DNA from: Erinaceus europaeus
Taxonomy: Eukaryota > Chordata > Mammalia > Eulipotyphla > Erinaceidae
Reading direction: 5' to 3'
DNA length: 64,000 bases
NCBI RefSeq assembly: GCF_950295315.1
Contig: NW_026647189.1
Coordinates: 434,001 to 498,000, forward strand
In this document: positions 6,955-20,962 of the stretch, in pieces
Position numbering within the stretch: the stretch's first letter is position 1
Layout of the letters: each line of letters opens with the position of its first letter
The notes under the pieces: model-generated
The model's input: only the letters and a program-made list of their open reading frames with translations
What the model was told of the DNA's origin: nothing
Database searches by the model: none
Position numbers and translations under genes: made by a program

Positions 6955-9900
6955 AACCCTCTGAAATACCGCCAAACCTCCCTGGATTTACTTTTGAAGG
7001 CAGTATCACCTGCCTCCTTTTGAATCCTCATTATCCTGAGGGTCAGTCCTGATGACAGTGTCATGACATGACACACTGAGATCTCTGTTATCAGAGAGCA
7101 CCTGGAACAGCAGCTGGGGCTCTAGTGCCAGGGCAGGAGCAACTCCCCATCCACCTTCCACGGAGTCCACCTGCCTGCATTTTGGTCCTTTTCCCTCCAA
7201 AAAAGATTTTTCCCTTTTTTCACTTTGAAACAGGCAGGAGACAGGTTACCCAGGCAGGGGGGAAAAAAATAAAAAGCCTTTTTTTTTTTTTTTTTACCGA
7301 AGTGAATGACCATCTTCTGGGAAGTATAGGTTTTGAACCTGAAAACTCTGTCTGTCTGTCTCTTAGTCCACAGAAAGAGCCACTAGTCCAGCCAGATCTC
7401 ACGCTCAGATGGGGTGTTTTTGCCAGTCAAAGGTCTGCACAGCGCACTAGGGATTGGGCGGCCTGAGACCCAAATGTTACATTGTAGATGGACTGTTTGC
7501 AGTTCTTGCTCCCCAGGACATTGGACTGTCTCAACTCCCTCCCCTACAGCATGAAAAAAAGACTCTTGACAACCTTGGAGCAACTGGAGTGGGGGCGAGG
7601 GGAGCTGTTTGCATGTCTGCACTGCTCAGGCCCAGGTGTCTGTGGGGGTCCGTGGCAGAGGCTGTAAGGGGGCTAGGGGGCAGAAGGAGACTGTTTGAGA
7701 GGCAGGCTGCAGGCAGGGGAGCCCAGGAGTGTGTGCAGGGCTGTGTGTGTGGGTGTGGTGGCAGGGCGTTAGGGCAGGTCCCCCTGCTGGATGGTGAGAT
7801 GGCAGCTGGGCTGGCCCTGGGCCCTCAGGGCTGAAGGGCAGAAGCAGGGTGGCAGTAAAGTAGCGCAGGGAGGAACACAGTAGATGTTAGTTGGGAGCTG
7901 GGGGACAGAGGGTAAGGGGAAAGGGGGCATCCTTGAGGAGGGGTCAGGACTAGAGAGTGGGGGCAGCTGGAGGCATGGAAGGTCCCAGGAATCAGGGACT
8001 GACAGGAACAGATTCCTACACCCCCCCACTGGATAGAAGCTGCAGAAGCCAGAGCAGCAGCCCTGGCTTGCCTAGGCCAAGGGCCCTGAGTGAGTCCATC
8101 TGAGGATGAGGAAGAGGAGGAGGGGGTGGAGGAGGAGGAGGAGAAAGAGGAGGAGGAAGAGTAGGAAGAGGAGGAGGAGGAGGCGTAGGAGGAGGAGGAA
8201 GGGCAGGAGGGCAGCTGTCAGTAGGCAACGGGATTAATAGAGGCCTCCATTACGGAGGCATGTGTCCAGGCAGGCACCCACCAACCCTCAGGGGCAGCTC
8301 ACGGCACCCAGGGACTTGGTGTGGGTATCTCTGGGGCGGGGACTGTCTGTCAGTCAGCAAGACTGTGTGTCAGTGCACATGGTGGGACAGGGGCCTGGCG
8401 GACCTTGGTCCCCCGCCCTGGACTGTCAGATGCCAGCCCCATGCCCAGACACACAACAATCTGCACATAGCCCCTTGGCCCGGCCGACCAGCACCTGCTT
8501 TGGCCTGGGGCTCTGGCTCTGGTGGCTGGCCACCACCCCTCAGGTCAAGTTCAGCGTGGGGGTCATGGCTGCTGGTCAACTGGATGGGCGGGGTCCCCAT
8601 GGCCTAGCAACCACATGAGCCCTCTGTGATGTCCTAGCCCCTGGCAATCTGTGCTGGCCACACTGGCACTGGGCAGCCCAACTGCCCTGCCACTAGGTCA
8701 GGCAACAGCGCCCAGACGCCTGGGCCCTGGCACAGAGGGACGGAAGGATGGGAAGACAGTGCTGACCGACGAGGGACCTCAGGGCTGGCAGCCAAGAGAA
8801 GACAGGTGGAGGTGCGCCCGGGATCCTGGGAGCCCAGGCCAGAGCTGCCTGCATGCCTGCCTGCCTTCCTGGATGTCCGTATGCTGCCTTTGTCCAGGTA
8901 GGTTTCTCAGGTCCCCTCCAATCCTGTCCTCTCCTGTCCTCTCCTGTCCTCACCATCCTCTCCCCTCTCCTCTCCTCCGCACTTTGCTTCTCTCCTTTGT
9001 CTGTCCTCTCTTCCAGGTGCCCTGCTCACCAGCTCCAGCACTTGTGATGCTTCTCCAGTGACAGCTGTTCGCAACCCCTTCCACCCCCTGCCTGCCCCTA
9101 ATGTGACCCAGCTCACAGGGTCTCCGGCTCATCCCACCCAAACCCACACGCCCCAACACATTCCCTGGTTCAGCCCCTCTGCCCTATTCAGCCAAACTGG
9201 GCCTTTGCAACCTACCTATGCATCGTTGTTTCTCCTCACCATTCAAGGAGAGATCTCCTTTTGTACTTAGCTTGGTTGACTGGTGGATGGATGGATGGAT
9301 GGATGGATGGATGTATGAATGGATGGATAGATGTATGGGTGGATGGATGGATGGATGGGCAGGTCAATGGATCGGTTTTGTAGAGGCAGAGTACCATATA
9401 GGGGTACTGGAGTCCGCTGGTGTCAGATCCCTATTCAATGTCAAATGTAAAACATTAATTCATCAATAACAAAAATGAATAAGCACCTAAATAAATAAAT
9501 AAATAAATAAATATAAAAACTGGGTTAAAAAATACATGGCGTCTTTGCCTTTCTGCATATGGAATGCTGTGAGGATCTTAACAAGGAAAGCATTGTCCTG
9601 ATTAACCCATTTGAAGTCGTGGAATATTTCCTTTTCCTTTTTCTTTTTTTACTTTCTATTTTCTTGATTATTCACTGGAATAAATAGACAGGAATTGAGA
9701 GGGAAGGGAGGTAGAGAGAGTTTGAGACACAGAGAGAGACAACTGCAGCACTTCCGCACCACTTGTAAAGATTTCCCCTGGCATGTGGGAACCAGGGTGT
9801 TGAAGCCCAGTCCTCCTGCATTGTAACATGAGTGCTTAACTGGGTGTGGCACCACCTGGTACCCTTGATGGGACACTTTTTTTTAGCAATGAAAAGAAAT

Positions 9901-10206
9901 TCTCGTGGCAAGGTAATAAATAAATGAAGAAGTCAATAAAAGTGCATTTACATTAACTCAGTGGAAACACACAGGGACATATACGTCTCTGTTACCTGTA
10001 TTACATCTTCATGTATGGATTGATTGCCTCAAGGGGTTATTGCCACAGCTGAGTGCCTACGCCACGAATAATCCACAGCTCCTGCACTCCATTTGTTCCC
10101 CTTTCGCTGCCCTTGTTGCTTGATCACTGTGGTGGTTATTGTTTTTGTTGTTGTTGTTGTTGTTACTGACCTTGCATCTGACAGACACAAAAGGAGAGAG
10201 CAGAGG
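6812..10206 (+). repeat. Array unit 3 (3,395 bp, shortest complete copy)
   Basis: Landmarks: SINE-B end 6812-6954, poly-T of 17 at 7279-7295, CTCF-like core 7673-7683, GGA tract 8102-8211, intron-like block 8898-9016, GGAT x7 at 9285-9312, AAAT x6 at 9489-9512, SINE-A 9641-9864, SINE-B from 10024. Private substitutions are near 7069 and 7077, at 8456 (A in ACACAACAAT) and at 9434 (CTATTCAATG). With unit 4 it shares GGGACACTTT near 9872, CTGTTACCTG near 9991 and CTTTCGCTG near 10101. Confidence 0.95.
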
Positions 10207-10669
10207 AAATACAGGGTGGGAGAGAAAGATAGAGCTCCTAAAGACCTGCTTCACCCTCTGTAAAGCGACTCCCCTGCAGGTGGCGGTCTGGGGGCCAGAC
10301 CCCAAATCCTTCCACCTGTCCCCTCTATTCGTGAGCGCCACAAGCCCTTAACCCTCTGAAATACCGCCAAACCTCCCTGGATTTACTTTTGAAGGCAGTA
10401 TCACCTGCCTCCTTTTGAATCCTCATTATCCTGAGGGTCAGTCCTGGAGACAGTGTCATGACACGACACACGGAGATCTCTGTTATCAGAGAGCACCTGG
10501 AACAGCAGCTGGGGCTCTAGTGCCAGGGCAGGAGCAACTCCCCATCCACCTTCCACGGAGTCCACCTGCCTGCATTTTGGTCCTTTTCCCTCCAAAAAAG
10601 ATTTTTCCCTTTTTTCACTTTGAAACAGGCAGGAGACAGGTTACCCAGGCAGGGGGGAAAAAATAAAAA

Positions 10670-10703
<34 letters not shown>

Positions 10704-13611
10704 GAAGTGAATGACCATCTTCTGGGAAGTATAGGTTTTGAACCTGAAAACTCTGTCTGTCTGTCTCTTAGTCCACAGAAAGAGCCACTAGTCCAGCCAG
10801 ATCTCACGCTCAGATGGGGTGTTTTTGCCAGTCATAGGTCTGCACAGCGCACTAGGGATTGGGCGGCCTGAGACCCAAATGTTACATTGTAGATGGACTG
10901 TTTGCAGTTCTTGCTCCCCAGGACATTGGACTGTCTCAACTCCCTCCCCTACAGCATGAAAAAAAGACTCTTGACAACCTTGGAGCAACTGGAGTGGGGG
11001 CGAGGGGAGCTGTTTGCATGTCTGCACTGCTCAGGCCCAGGTGTCTGTGGGGGTCCGTGGCAGAGGCTGTAAGGGGGCTAGGGGGCAGAAGGAGACTGTT
11101 TGAGAGGCAGGCTGCAGGCAGGGGAGCCCAGGAGTGTGTGCAGGGCTGTGTGTGTGGGTGTGGTGGCAGGGCGTTAGGGCAGGTCCCCCTGCTGGATGGT
11201 GAGATGGCAGCTGGGCTGGCCCTGGGCCCTCAGGGCTGAAGGGCAGAAGCAGGGTGGCAGTAAAGTAGCGCAGGGAGGAACACAGTAGATGTTAGTTGGG
11301 AGCTGGGGGACAGAGGGTAAGGGGAAAGGGGGCATCCTTGAGGAGGGGTCAGGACTAGAGAGTGGGGGCAGCTGGAGGCATGGAAGGTCCCAGGAATCAG
11401 GGACTGACAGGAACAGATTCCTACACCCCCCCACTGGATAGAAGCTGCAGAAGCCAGAGCAGCAGCCCTGGCTTGCCTAGGCCAAGGGCCCTGAGTGAGT
11501 CCATCTGAGGATGAGGAAGAGGAGGAGGGGGTGGAGGAGGAGGAGGAGAAAGAGGAGGAGGAAGAGTAGGAAGAGGAGGAGGAGGAGGCGTAGGAGGAGG
11601 AGGAAGGGCAGGAGGGCAGCTGTCAGTAGGCAACGGGATTAATAGAGGCCTCCATTACGGAGGCATGTGTCCAGGCAGGCACCCACCAACCCTCAGGGGC
11701 AGCTCACGGCACCCAGGGACTTGGTGTGGGTATCTCTGGGGCGGGGACTGTCTGTCAGTCAGCAAGACTGTGTGTCAGTGCACATGGTGGGACAGGGGCC
11801 TGGCGGACCTTGGTCCCCCGCCCTGGACTGTCAGATGCCAGCCCCATGCCCAGACACACACCAATCTGCACATAGCCCCTTGGCCCGGCCGACCAGCACC
11901 TGCTTTGGCCTGGGGCTCTGGCTCTGGTGGCTGGCAACCACCCCTCAGGTCAAGTTCAGCGTGGGGGTCATGGCTGCTGGTCAACTGGATGGGCGGGGTC
12001 CCCATGGCCTAGCAACCACATGAGCCCTCTGTGATGTCCTAGCCCCTGGCAATCTGTGCTGGCCACACTGGCACTGGGCAGCCCAACTGCCCTGCCACTA
12101 GGTCAGGCAACAGCGCCCAGACGCCTGGGCCCTGGCACAGAGGGACGGAAGGATGATAAGACAGTGCTGACCGACGAGGGACCTCAGGGCTGGCAGCCAA
12201 GAGAAGACAGGTGGAGGTGCGCCCGGGATCCTGGGAGCCCAGGCCAGAGCTGCCTGCATGCCTGCCTGCCTTCCTGGATGTCCGTATGCTGCCTTTGTCC
12301 AGGTAGGTTTCTCAGGTCCCCTCCAATCCTGTCCTCTCCTGTCCTCTCCTGTCCTCACCATCCTCTCCCCTCTCCTCTCCTCCGCACTTTGCTTCTCTCC
12401 TTTGTCTGTCCTCTCTTCCAGGTGCCCTGCTCACCAGCTCCAGCACTTGTGATGCTTCTCCAGTGACAGCTGTTCGCAACCCCTTCCACCCCCTGCCTGC
12501 CCCTAATGTGACCCAGCTCACAGGGTCTCCGGCTCATCCCACCCAAACCCACACGCCCCAACACATTCCCTGGTTCAGCCCCTCTGCCCTATTCAGCCAA
12601 ACTGGGCCTTTGCAACCTACCTATGCATCGTTGTTTCTCCTCACCATTCAAGGAGAGATCTCCTTTTGTACTTAGCTTGGTTGACTGGTGGATGGATGGA
12701 TGGATGGATGGATGGATGTATGAATGGATGGATAGATGTATGGGTGGATGGATGGATGGATGGGCAGGTCAATGGATCGGTTTTGTAGAGGCAGAGTACC
12801 ATATAGGGGTACTGGAGTCCGCTGGTGTCAGATCCCTAGTCAATGTCAAATGTAAAACATTAATTCATCAATAACAAAAATGAATAAGCACCTAAATAAA
12901 TAAATAAATAAATAAATATAAAAACTGGGTTAAAAAATACATGGCGTCTTTGCCTTTCTGCATATGGAATGCTGTGAGGATCTTAACAAGGAAAGCATTG
13001 TCCTGATTAACCCATTTGAAGTCGTGGAATATTTCCTTTTCCTTTTTCTTTTTTTACTTTCTATTTTCTTGATTATTCACTGGAATAAATAGACAGGAAT
13101 TGAGAGGGAAGGGAGGTAGAGAGAGTTTGAGACACAGAGAGAGACAACTGCAGCACTTCCGCACCACTTGTAAAGATTTCCCCTGGCATGTGGGAACCAG
13201 GGTGTTGAAGCCCAGTCCTCCTGCATTGTAACATGAGTGCTTAACTGGGTGTGGCACCACCTGGTACCCTTGATGGGACACTTTTTTTTAGCAATGAAAA
13301 GAAATTCTCGTGGCAAGGTAATAAATAAATGAAGAAGTCAATAAAAGTGCATTTACATTAACTCAGTGGAAACACACAGGGACATATACGTCTCTGTTAC
13401 CTGTATTACATCTTCATGTATGGATTGATTGCCTCAAGGGGTTATTGCCACAGCTGAGTGCCTACGCCACGAATAATCCACAGCTCCTGCACTCCATTTG
13501 TTCCCCTTTCGCTGCCCTTGTTGCTTGATCACTGTGGTGGTTATTGTTTTTGTTGTTGTTGTTGTTGTTACTGACCTTGCATCTGACAGACACAAAAGGA
13601 GAGAGCAGAGG
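10207..13611 (+). repeat. Array unit 4 (3,405 bp)
   Basis: Landmarks: SINE-B end 10207-10349, poly-T of 28 at 10673-10700, GGA tract 11507-11616, intron-like block 12303-12421, GGAT x7 at 12690-12717, AAAT x6 at 12894-12917, SINE-A 13046-13269, SINE-B from 13429. The first half has the unit 1/5 haplotype (GGAGAC, A6, CATAGG) while the last third matches unit 3, so the copy is a recombinant. A private A at about 11936 gives CTGGCAACC where the others have CTGGCCACC. Confidence 0.95.
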
Positions 13612-16600
13612 AAATACAGGGTGGGAGAGAAAGATAGAGCTCCTAAAGACCTGCTTCACCCTCTGTAAAGCGACTCCCCTGCAGGTGGCGGTCTGGGGGC
13701 CAGACCCCAAATCCTTCCACCTGTCCCCTCTATTCGTGAGCGCCACAAGCCCTTAACCCTCTGAAATACCGCCAAACCTCCCTGGATTTACTTTTGAAGG
13801 CAGTATCACCTGCCTCCTTTTGAATCCTCATTATCCTGAGGGTCAGTCCTGGAGACAGTGTCATGACACGACACACGGAGATCTCTGTTATCAGAGAGCA
13901 CCTGGAACAGCAGCTGGGGCTCTAGTGCCAGGGCAGGAGCAACTCCCCATCCACCTTCCACGGAGTCCACCTGCCTGCATTTTGGTCCTTTTCCCTCCAA
14001 AAAAGATTTTTCCCTTTTTTCACTTTGAAACAGGCAGGAGACAGGTTACCCAGGCAGGGGGGAAAAAATAAAAAGCCTTTTTTTTTTTTTTTTTTTTTTT
14101 TTTTACCGAAGTGAATGACCATCTTCTGGGAAGTATAGGTTTTGAACCTGAAAACTCTGTCTGTCTGTCTCTTAGTCCACAGAAAGAGCCACTAGTCCAG
14201 CCAGATCTCACGCTCAGATGGGGTGTTTTTGCCAGTCATAGGTCTGCACAGCGCACTAGGGATTGGGCGGCCTGAGACCCAAATGTTACATTGTAGATGG
14301 ACTGTTTGCAGTTCTTGCTCCCCAGGACATTGGACTGTCTCAACTCCCTCCCCTACAGCATGAAAAAAAGACTCTTGACAACCTTGGAGCAACTGGAGTG
14401 GGGGCGAGGGGAGCTGTTTGCATGTCTGCACTGCTCAGGCCCAGGTGTCTGTGGGGGTCCGTGGCAGAGGCTGTAAGGGGGCTAGGGGGCAGAAGGAGAC
14501 TGTTTGAGAGGCAGGCTGCAGGCAGGGGAGCCCAGGAGTGTGTGCAGGGCTGTGTGTGTGGGTGTGGTGGCAGGGCGTTAGGGCAGGTCCCCCTGCTGGA
14601 TGGTGAGATGGCAGCTGGGCTGGCCCTGGGCCCTCAGGGCTGAAGGGCAGAAGCAGGGTGGCAGTAAAGTAGCGCAGGGAGGAACACAGTAGATGTTAGT
14701 TGGGAGCTGGGGGACAGAGGGTAAGGGGAAAGGGGGCATCCTTGAGGAGGGGTCAGGACTAGAGAGTGGGGGCAGCTGGAGGCATGGAAGGTCCCAGGAA
14801 TCAGGGACTGACAGGAACAGATTCCTACACCCCCCCACTGGATAGAAGCTGCAGAAGCCAGAGCAGCAGCCCTGGCTTGCCTAGGCCAAGGGCCCTGAGT
14901 GAGTCCATCTGAGGATGAGGAAGAGGAGGAGGGGGTGGAGGAGGAGGAGGAGAAAGAGGAGGAGGAAGAGTAGGAAGAGGAGGAGGAGGAGGCGTAGGAG
15001 GAGGAGGAAGGGCAGGAGGGCAGCTGTCAGTAGGCAACGGGATTAATAGAGGCCTCCATTACGGAGGCATGTGTCCAGGCAGGCACCCACCAACCCTCAG
15101 GGGCAGCTCACGGCACCCAGGGACTTGGTGTGGGTATCTCTGGGGCGGGGACTGTCTGTCAGTCAGCAAGACTGTGTGTCAGTGCACATGGTGGGACAGG
15201 GGCCTGGCGGACCTTGGTCCCCCGCCCTGGACTGTCAGATGCCAGCCCCATGCCCAGACACACACCAATCTGCACATAGCCCCTTGGCCCGGCCGACCAG
15301 CACCTGCTTTGGCCTGGGGCTCTGGCTCTGGTGGCTGGCCACCACCCCTCAGGTCAAGTTCAGCGTGGGGGTCATGGCTGCTGGTCAACTGGATGGGCGG
15401 GGTCCCCATGGCCTAGCAACCACATGAGCCCTCTGTGATGTCCTAGCCCCTGGCAATCTGTGCTGGCCACACTGGCACTGGGCAGCCCAACTGCCCTGCC
15501 ACTAGGTCAGGCAACAGCGCCCAGACGCCTGGGCCCTGGCACAGAGGGACGGAAGGATGATAAGACAGTGCTGACCGACGAGGGACCTCAGGGCTGGCAG
15601 CCAAGAGAAGACAGGTGGAGGTGCGCCCGGGATCCTGGGAGCCCAGGCCAGAGCTGCCTGCATGCCTGCCTGCCTTCCTGGATGTCCGTATGCTGCCTTT
15701 GTCCAGGTAGGTTTCTCAGGTCCCCTCCAATCCTGTCCTCTCCTGTCCTCTCCTGTCCTCACCATCCTCTCCCCTCTCCTCTCCTCCGCACTTTGCTTCT
15801 CGCCTTTGTCTGTCCTCTCTTCCAGGTGCCCTGCTCACCAGCTCCAGCACTTGTGATGCTTCTCCAGTGACAGCTGTTCGCAACCCCTTCCACCCCCTGC
15901 CTGCCCCTAATGTGACCCAGCTCACAGGGTCTCCGGCTCATCCCACCCAAACCCACACGCCCCAACACATTCCCTGGTTCAGCCCCTCTGCCCTATTCAG
16001 CCAAACTGGGCCTTTGCAACCTACCTATGCATCGTTGTTTCTCCTCACCATTCAAGGAGAGATCTCCTTTTGTACTTAGCTTGGTTGACTGGTGGATGGA
16101 TGGATGGATGGATGGATGGATGGATGGATGTATGAATGGATGGATAGATGTATGGGTGGATGGATGGATGGATGGGCAGGTCAATGGATCGGTCTTGTAG
16201 AGGCAGAGTACCATATAGGGGTACTGGAGTCCGCTGGTGTCAGATCCCTAGTCAATGTCAAATGTAAAACATTAATTCATCAATAACAAAAATGAATAAG
16301 CACCTAAATAAATAAATAAATAAATAAATATAAAAACTGGGTTAAAAAATACATGGCGTCTTTGCCTTTCTGCATATGGAATGCTGTGAGGATCTTAACA
16401 AGGAAAGCATTGTCCTGATTAACCCATTTGAAGTCGTGGAATATTTCCTTTTCCTTTTTCTTTTTTTACTTTCTATTTTCTTGATTATTCACTGGAATAA
16501 ATAGACAGGAATTGAGAGGGAAGGGAGGTAGAGAGAGTTTGAGACACAGAGAGAGACAACTGCAGCACTTCCGCACCACTTGTAAAGATTTCCCCTGGCA

Positions 16601-17023
16601 TGTGGGAACCAGGGTGTTGAAGCCCAGTCCTCCTGCATTGTAACATGAGTGCTTAACTGGGTGTGGCACCACCTGGTACCCTTGATGGGACCCTTTTTTT
16701 TAGCAATGAAAAGAAATTCTCGTGGCAAGGTAATAAATAAATGAAGAAGTCAATAAAAGTGCATTTACATTAACTCAGTGGAAACACACAGGGACATATA
16801 CGTCTCTGTTCCCTGTATTACATCTTCATGTATGGATTGATTGCCTCAAGGGGTTATTGCCACAGCTGAGTGCCTACGCCACGAATAATCCACAGCTCCT
16901 GCACTCCATTTGTTCCCCTTCCGCTGCCCTTGTTGCTTGATCACTGTGGTGGTTATTGTTTTTGTTGTTGTTGTTGTTGTTACTGACCTTGCATCTGACA
17001 GACACAAAAGGAGAGAGCAGAGG
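13612..17023 (+). repeat. Array unit 5 (3,412 bp)
   Basis: Landmarks: SINE-B end 13612-13754, poly-T of 27 at 14078-14104, intron-like block 15707-15825, GGAT x9 at 16094-16129, AAAT x6 at 16306-16329, SINE-A 16458-16681, SINE-B from 16841. It is the last copy with the unit 1/4 haplotype (GGAGAC, A6, CATAGG, GGATGATAAG). A private C near 16194 gives GGTCTTGTAG. From its SINE-A region onward it resembles the right-hand copies. Confidence 0.95.
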
Positions 17024-17487
17024 AAATACAGGGTGGGAGAGAAAGATAGAGCTCCTAAAGACCTGCTTCACCCTCTGTAAAGCGACTCCCCTGCAGGTGG
17101 CGGTCTGGGGGCCAGACCCCAAATCCTTCCACCTGTCCCCTCTATTCGTGAGCGCCACAAGCCCTTAACCCTCTGAAATACCGCCAAACCTCCCTGGATT
17201 TACTTTTGAAGGCAGTATCACCTGCCTCGTTTTGAATCCTCATTATCCTGAGGGTCAGTCCTGATGACAGTGTCATGACACGACACACGGAGATCTCTGT
17301 TATCAGAGAGCACCTGGAACAGCAGCTGGGGCTCTAGTGCCAGGGCAGGAGCAACTCCCCATCCACCTTCCACGGAGTCCACCTGCCTGCATTTTGGTCC
17401 TTTTCCCTCCAAAAAAGATTTTTCCCTTTTTTCACTTTGAAACAGGCAGGAGACAGGTTACCCAGGCAGGGGGGAAAAAAATAAAAA

Positions 17488-17537
<50 letters not shown>

Positions 17538-20453
17538 GAAGTGAATGACCATCTTCTGGGAAGTATAGGTTTTGAACCTGAAAACTCTGTCTGTCTGTCT
17601 CTTAGTCCACAGAAAGAGCCACTAGCCCAGCCAGATCTCACGCTCAGATGGGGTGTTTTTGCCAGTCAAAGGTCTGCACAGCGCACTAGGGATTGGGCGG
17701 CCTGAGACCCAAATGTTACATTGTAGATGGACTGTTTGCAGTTCTTGCTCCCCAGGACATTGGACTGTCTCAACTCCCTCCCCTACAGCATGAAAAAAAG
17801 ACTCTTGACAACCTTGGAGCAACTGGAGTGGGGGCGAGGGGAGCTGTTTGCATGTCTGCACTGCTCATGCCCAGGTGTCTGTGGGGGTCCGTGGCAGAGG
17901 CTGTAAGGGGGCTAGGGGGCAGAAGGAGACTGTTTGAGAGGCAGGCTGCAGGCAGGGGAGCCCAGGAGTGTGTGCAGGGCTGTGTGTGTGGGTGTGGTGG
18001 CAGGGCGTTAGGGCAGGTCCCCCTGCTGGATGGTGAGATGGCAGCTGGGCTGGCCCTGGGCCCTCAGGGCTGAAGGGCAGAAGCAGGGTGGCAGTAAAGT
18101 AGCGCAGGGAGGAACACAGTAGATGTTAGTTGGGAGCTGGGGGACAGAGGGTAAGGGGAAAGGGGGCATCCTTGAGGAGGGGTCAGGACTAGAGAGTGGG
18201 GGCAGCTGGAGGCATGGAAGGTCCCAGGAATCAGGGACTGACAGGAACAGATTCCTACACCCCCCCACTGGATAGAAGCTGCAGAAGCCAGAGCAGCAGC
18301 CCTGGCTTGCCTAGGCCAAGGGCCCTGAGTGAGTCCATCTGAGGATGAGGAAGAGGAGGAGGGGGTGGAGGAGGAGGAGGAGAAAGAGGAGGAGGAAGAG
18401 TAGGAAGAGGAGGAGGAGGAGGCGTAGGAGGAGGAGGAAGGGCAGGAGGGCAGCTGTCAGTAGGCAACGGGATTAATAGAGGCCTCCATTACGGAGGCAT
18501 GTGTCCAGGCAGGCACCCACCAACCCTCAGGGGCAGCTCACGGCACCCAGAGACTTGGTGTGGGTATCTCTGGGGCGGGGACTGTCTGTCAGTCAGCAAG
18601 ACTGTGTGTCAGTGCACATGGTGGGACAGGGGCCTGGCGGACCTTGGTCCCCCGCCCTGGACTGTCAGATGCCAGCCCCATGCCCAGACACACACCAATC
18701 TGCACATAGCCCCTTGGCCCGGCCGACCAGCACCTGCTTTGGCCTGGGGCTCTGGCTCTGGTGGCTGGCCACCACCCCTCAGGTCAAGTTCAGCGTGGGG
18801 GTCATGGCTGCTGGTCAACTGGATGGGCGGGGTCCCCATGGCCTAGCAACCACATGAGCCCTCTGTGATGTCCTAGCCCCTGGCAATCTGTGCTGGCCAC
18901 ACTGGCACTGGGCAGCCCAACTGCCCTGCCACTAGGTCAGGCAACAGCGCCCAGACGCCTGGGCCCTGGCACAGAGGGACGGAAGGATGGGAAGACAGTG
19001 CTGACCGACGAGGGACCTCAGGGCTGGCAGCCAAGAGAAGACAGGTGGAGGTGCGCCCGGGATCCTGGGAGCCCAGGCCAGAGCTGCCTGCATGCCTGCC
19101 TGCCTTCCTGGATGTCCGTATGCTGCCTTTGTCCAGGTAGGTTTCTCAGGTCCCCTCCAATCCTGTCCTCTCCTGTCCTCTCCTGTCCTCACCATCCTCT
19201 CCCCTCTCCTCTCCTCCGTACTTTGCTTCTCTCCTTTGTCTGTCCTCTCTTCCAGGTGCCCTGCTCACCAGCTCCAGCACTTGTGATGCTTCTCCAGTGA
19301 CAGCTGTTCGCAACCCCTTCCACCCCCTGCCTGCCCCTAATGTGACCCAGCTCACAGGGTCTCCGGCTCATCCCACCCAAACCCACACGCCCCAACACAT
19401 TCCCTGGTTCAGCCCCTCTGCCCTATTCAGCCAAACTGGGCCTTTGCAACCTACCTATGCATCGTTGTTTCTCCTCACCATTCAAGGAGAGATCTCCTTT
19501 TGTACTTAGCTTGGTTGACTGGTGGATGGATGGATGGATGGATGGATGGATGGATGGATGTATGAATGGATGGATAGATGTATGGGTGGATGGATGGATG
19601 GATGGGCAGGTCAATGGATCGGTTTTGTAGAGGCAGAGTACCATATAGGGGTACTGGAGTCCGCTGGTGTCAGATCCCTAGTCAATGTCAAATGTAAAAC
19701 ATTAATTCATCAATAACAAAAATGAATAAGCACCTAAATAAATAAATAAATAAATAAATATAAAAACTGGGTTAAAAAATACATGGCGTCTTTGCCTTTC
19801 TGCATATGGAATGCTGTGAGGATCTTAACAAGGAAAGCATTGTCCTGATTAACCCATTTGAAGTCGTGGAATATTTCCTTTTCCTTTTTCTTTTTTTACT
19901 TTCTATTTTCTTGATTATTCACTGGAATAAATAGACAGGAATTGAGAGGGAAGGGAGGTAGAGAGAGTTTGAGACACAGAGAGAGACAACTGCAGCACTT
20001 CCGCACCACTTGTAAAGATTTCCCCTGGCATGTGGGAACCAGGGTGTTGAAGCCCAGTCCTCCTGCATTGTAACATGAGTGCTTAACTGGGTGTGGCACC
20101 ACCTGGTACCCTTGATGGGACCCTTTTTTTTAGCAATGAAAAGAAATTCTCGTGGCAAGGTAATAAATAAATGAAGAAGTCAATAAAAGTGCATTTACAT
20201 TAACTCAGTGGAAACACACAGGGACATATACGTCTCTGTTCCCTGTATTACATCTTCATGTATGGATTGATTGCCTCAAGGGGTTATTGCCACAGCTGAG
20301 TGCCTACGCCACGAATAATCCACAGCTCCTGCACTCCATTTGTTCCCCTTCCGCTGCCCTTGTTGCTTGATCACTGTGGTGGTTATTGTTTTTGTTGTTG
20401 TTGTTGTTGTTACTGACCTTGCATCTGACAGACACAAAAGGAGAGAGCAGAGG
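17024..20453 (+). repeat. Array unit 6 (3,430 bp)
   Basis: Landmarks: SINE-B end 17024-17166, poly-T of 44 at 17491-17534 (longest in the array), intron-like block 19137-19255, GGAT x9 at 19524-19559, SINE-A 19888-20111, SINE-B from 20271. It is the first copy of the homogeneous block: CCCAGAGACTT near 18546 appears here and in every later unit. It shares CTAGCCC near 17624 with units 7 and 8, and CTCCGTACTT near 19215 with unit 7. Confidence 0.95.
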
Positions 20454-20917
20454 AAATACAGGGTGGGAGAGAAAGATAGAGCTCCTAAAGACCTGCTTCA
20501 CCCTCTGTAAAGCGACTCCCCTGCAGGTGGCGGTCTGGGGGCCAGACCCCAAATCCTTCCACCTGTCCCCTCTATTCGTGAGCGCCACAAGCCCTTAACC
20601 CTCTGAAATACCGCCAAACCTCCCTGGATTTACTTTTGAAGGCAGTATCACCTGCCTCGTTTTGAATCCTCATTATCCTGAGGGTCAGTCCTGATGACAG
20701 TGTCATGACACGACACACGGAGATCTCTGTTATCAGAGAGCACCTGGAACAGCAGCTGGGGCTCTAGTGCCAGGGCAGGAGCAACTCCCCATCCACCTTC
20801 CACGGAGTCCACCTGCCTGCATTTTGGTCCTTTTCCCTCCAAAAAAGATTTTTCCCTTTTTTCACTTTGAAACAGGCAGGAGACAGGTTACCCAGGCAGG
20901 GGGGAAAAAAATAAAAA

Positions 20918-20962
<45 letters not shown>

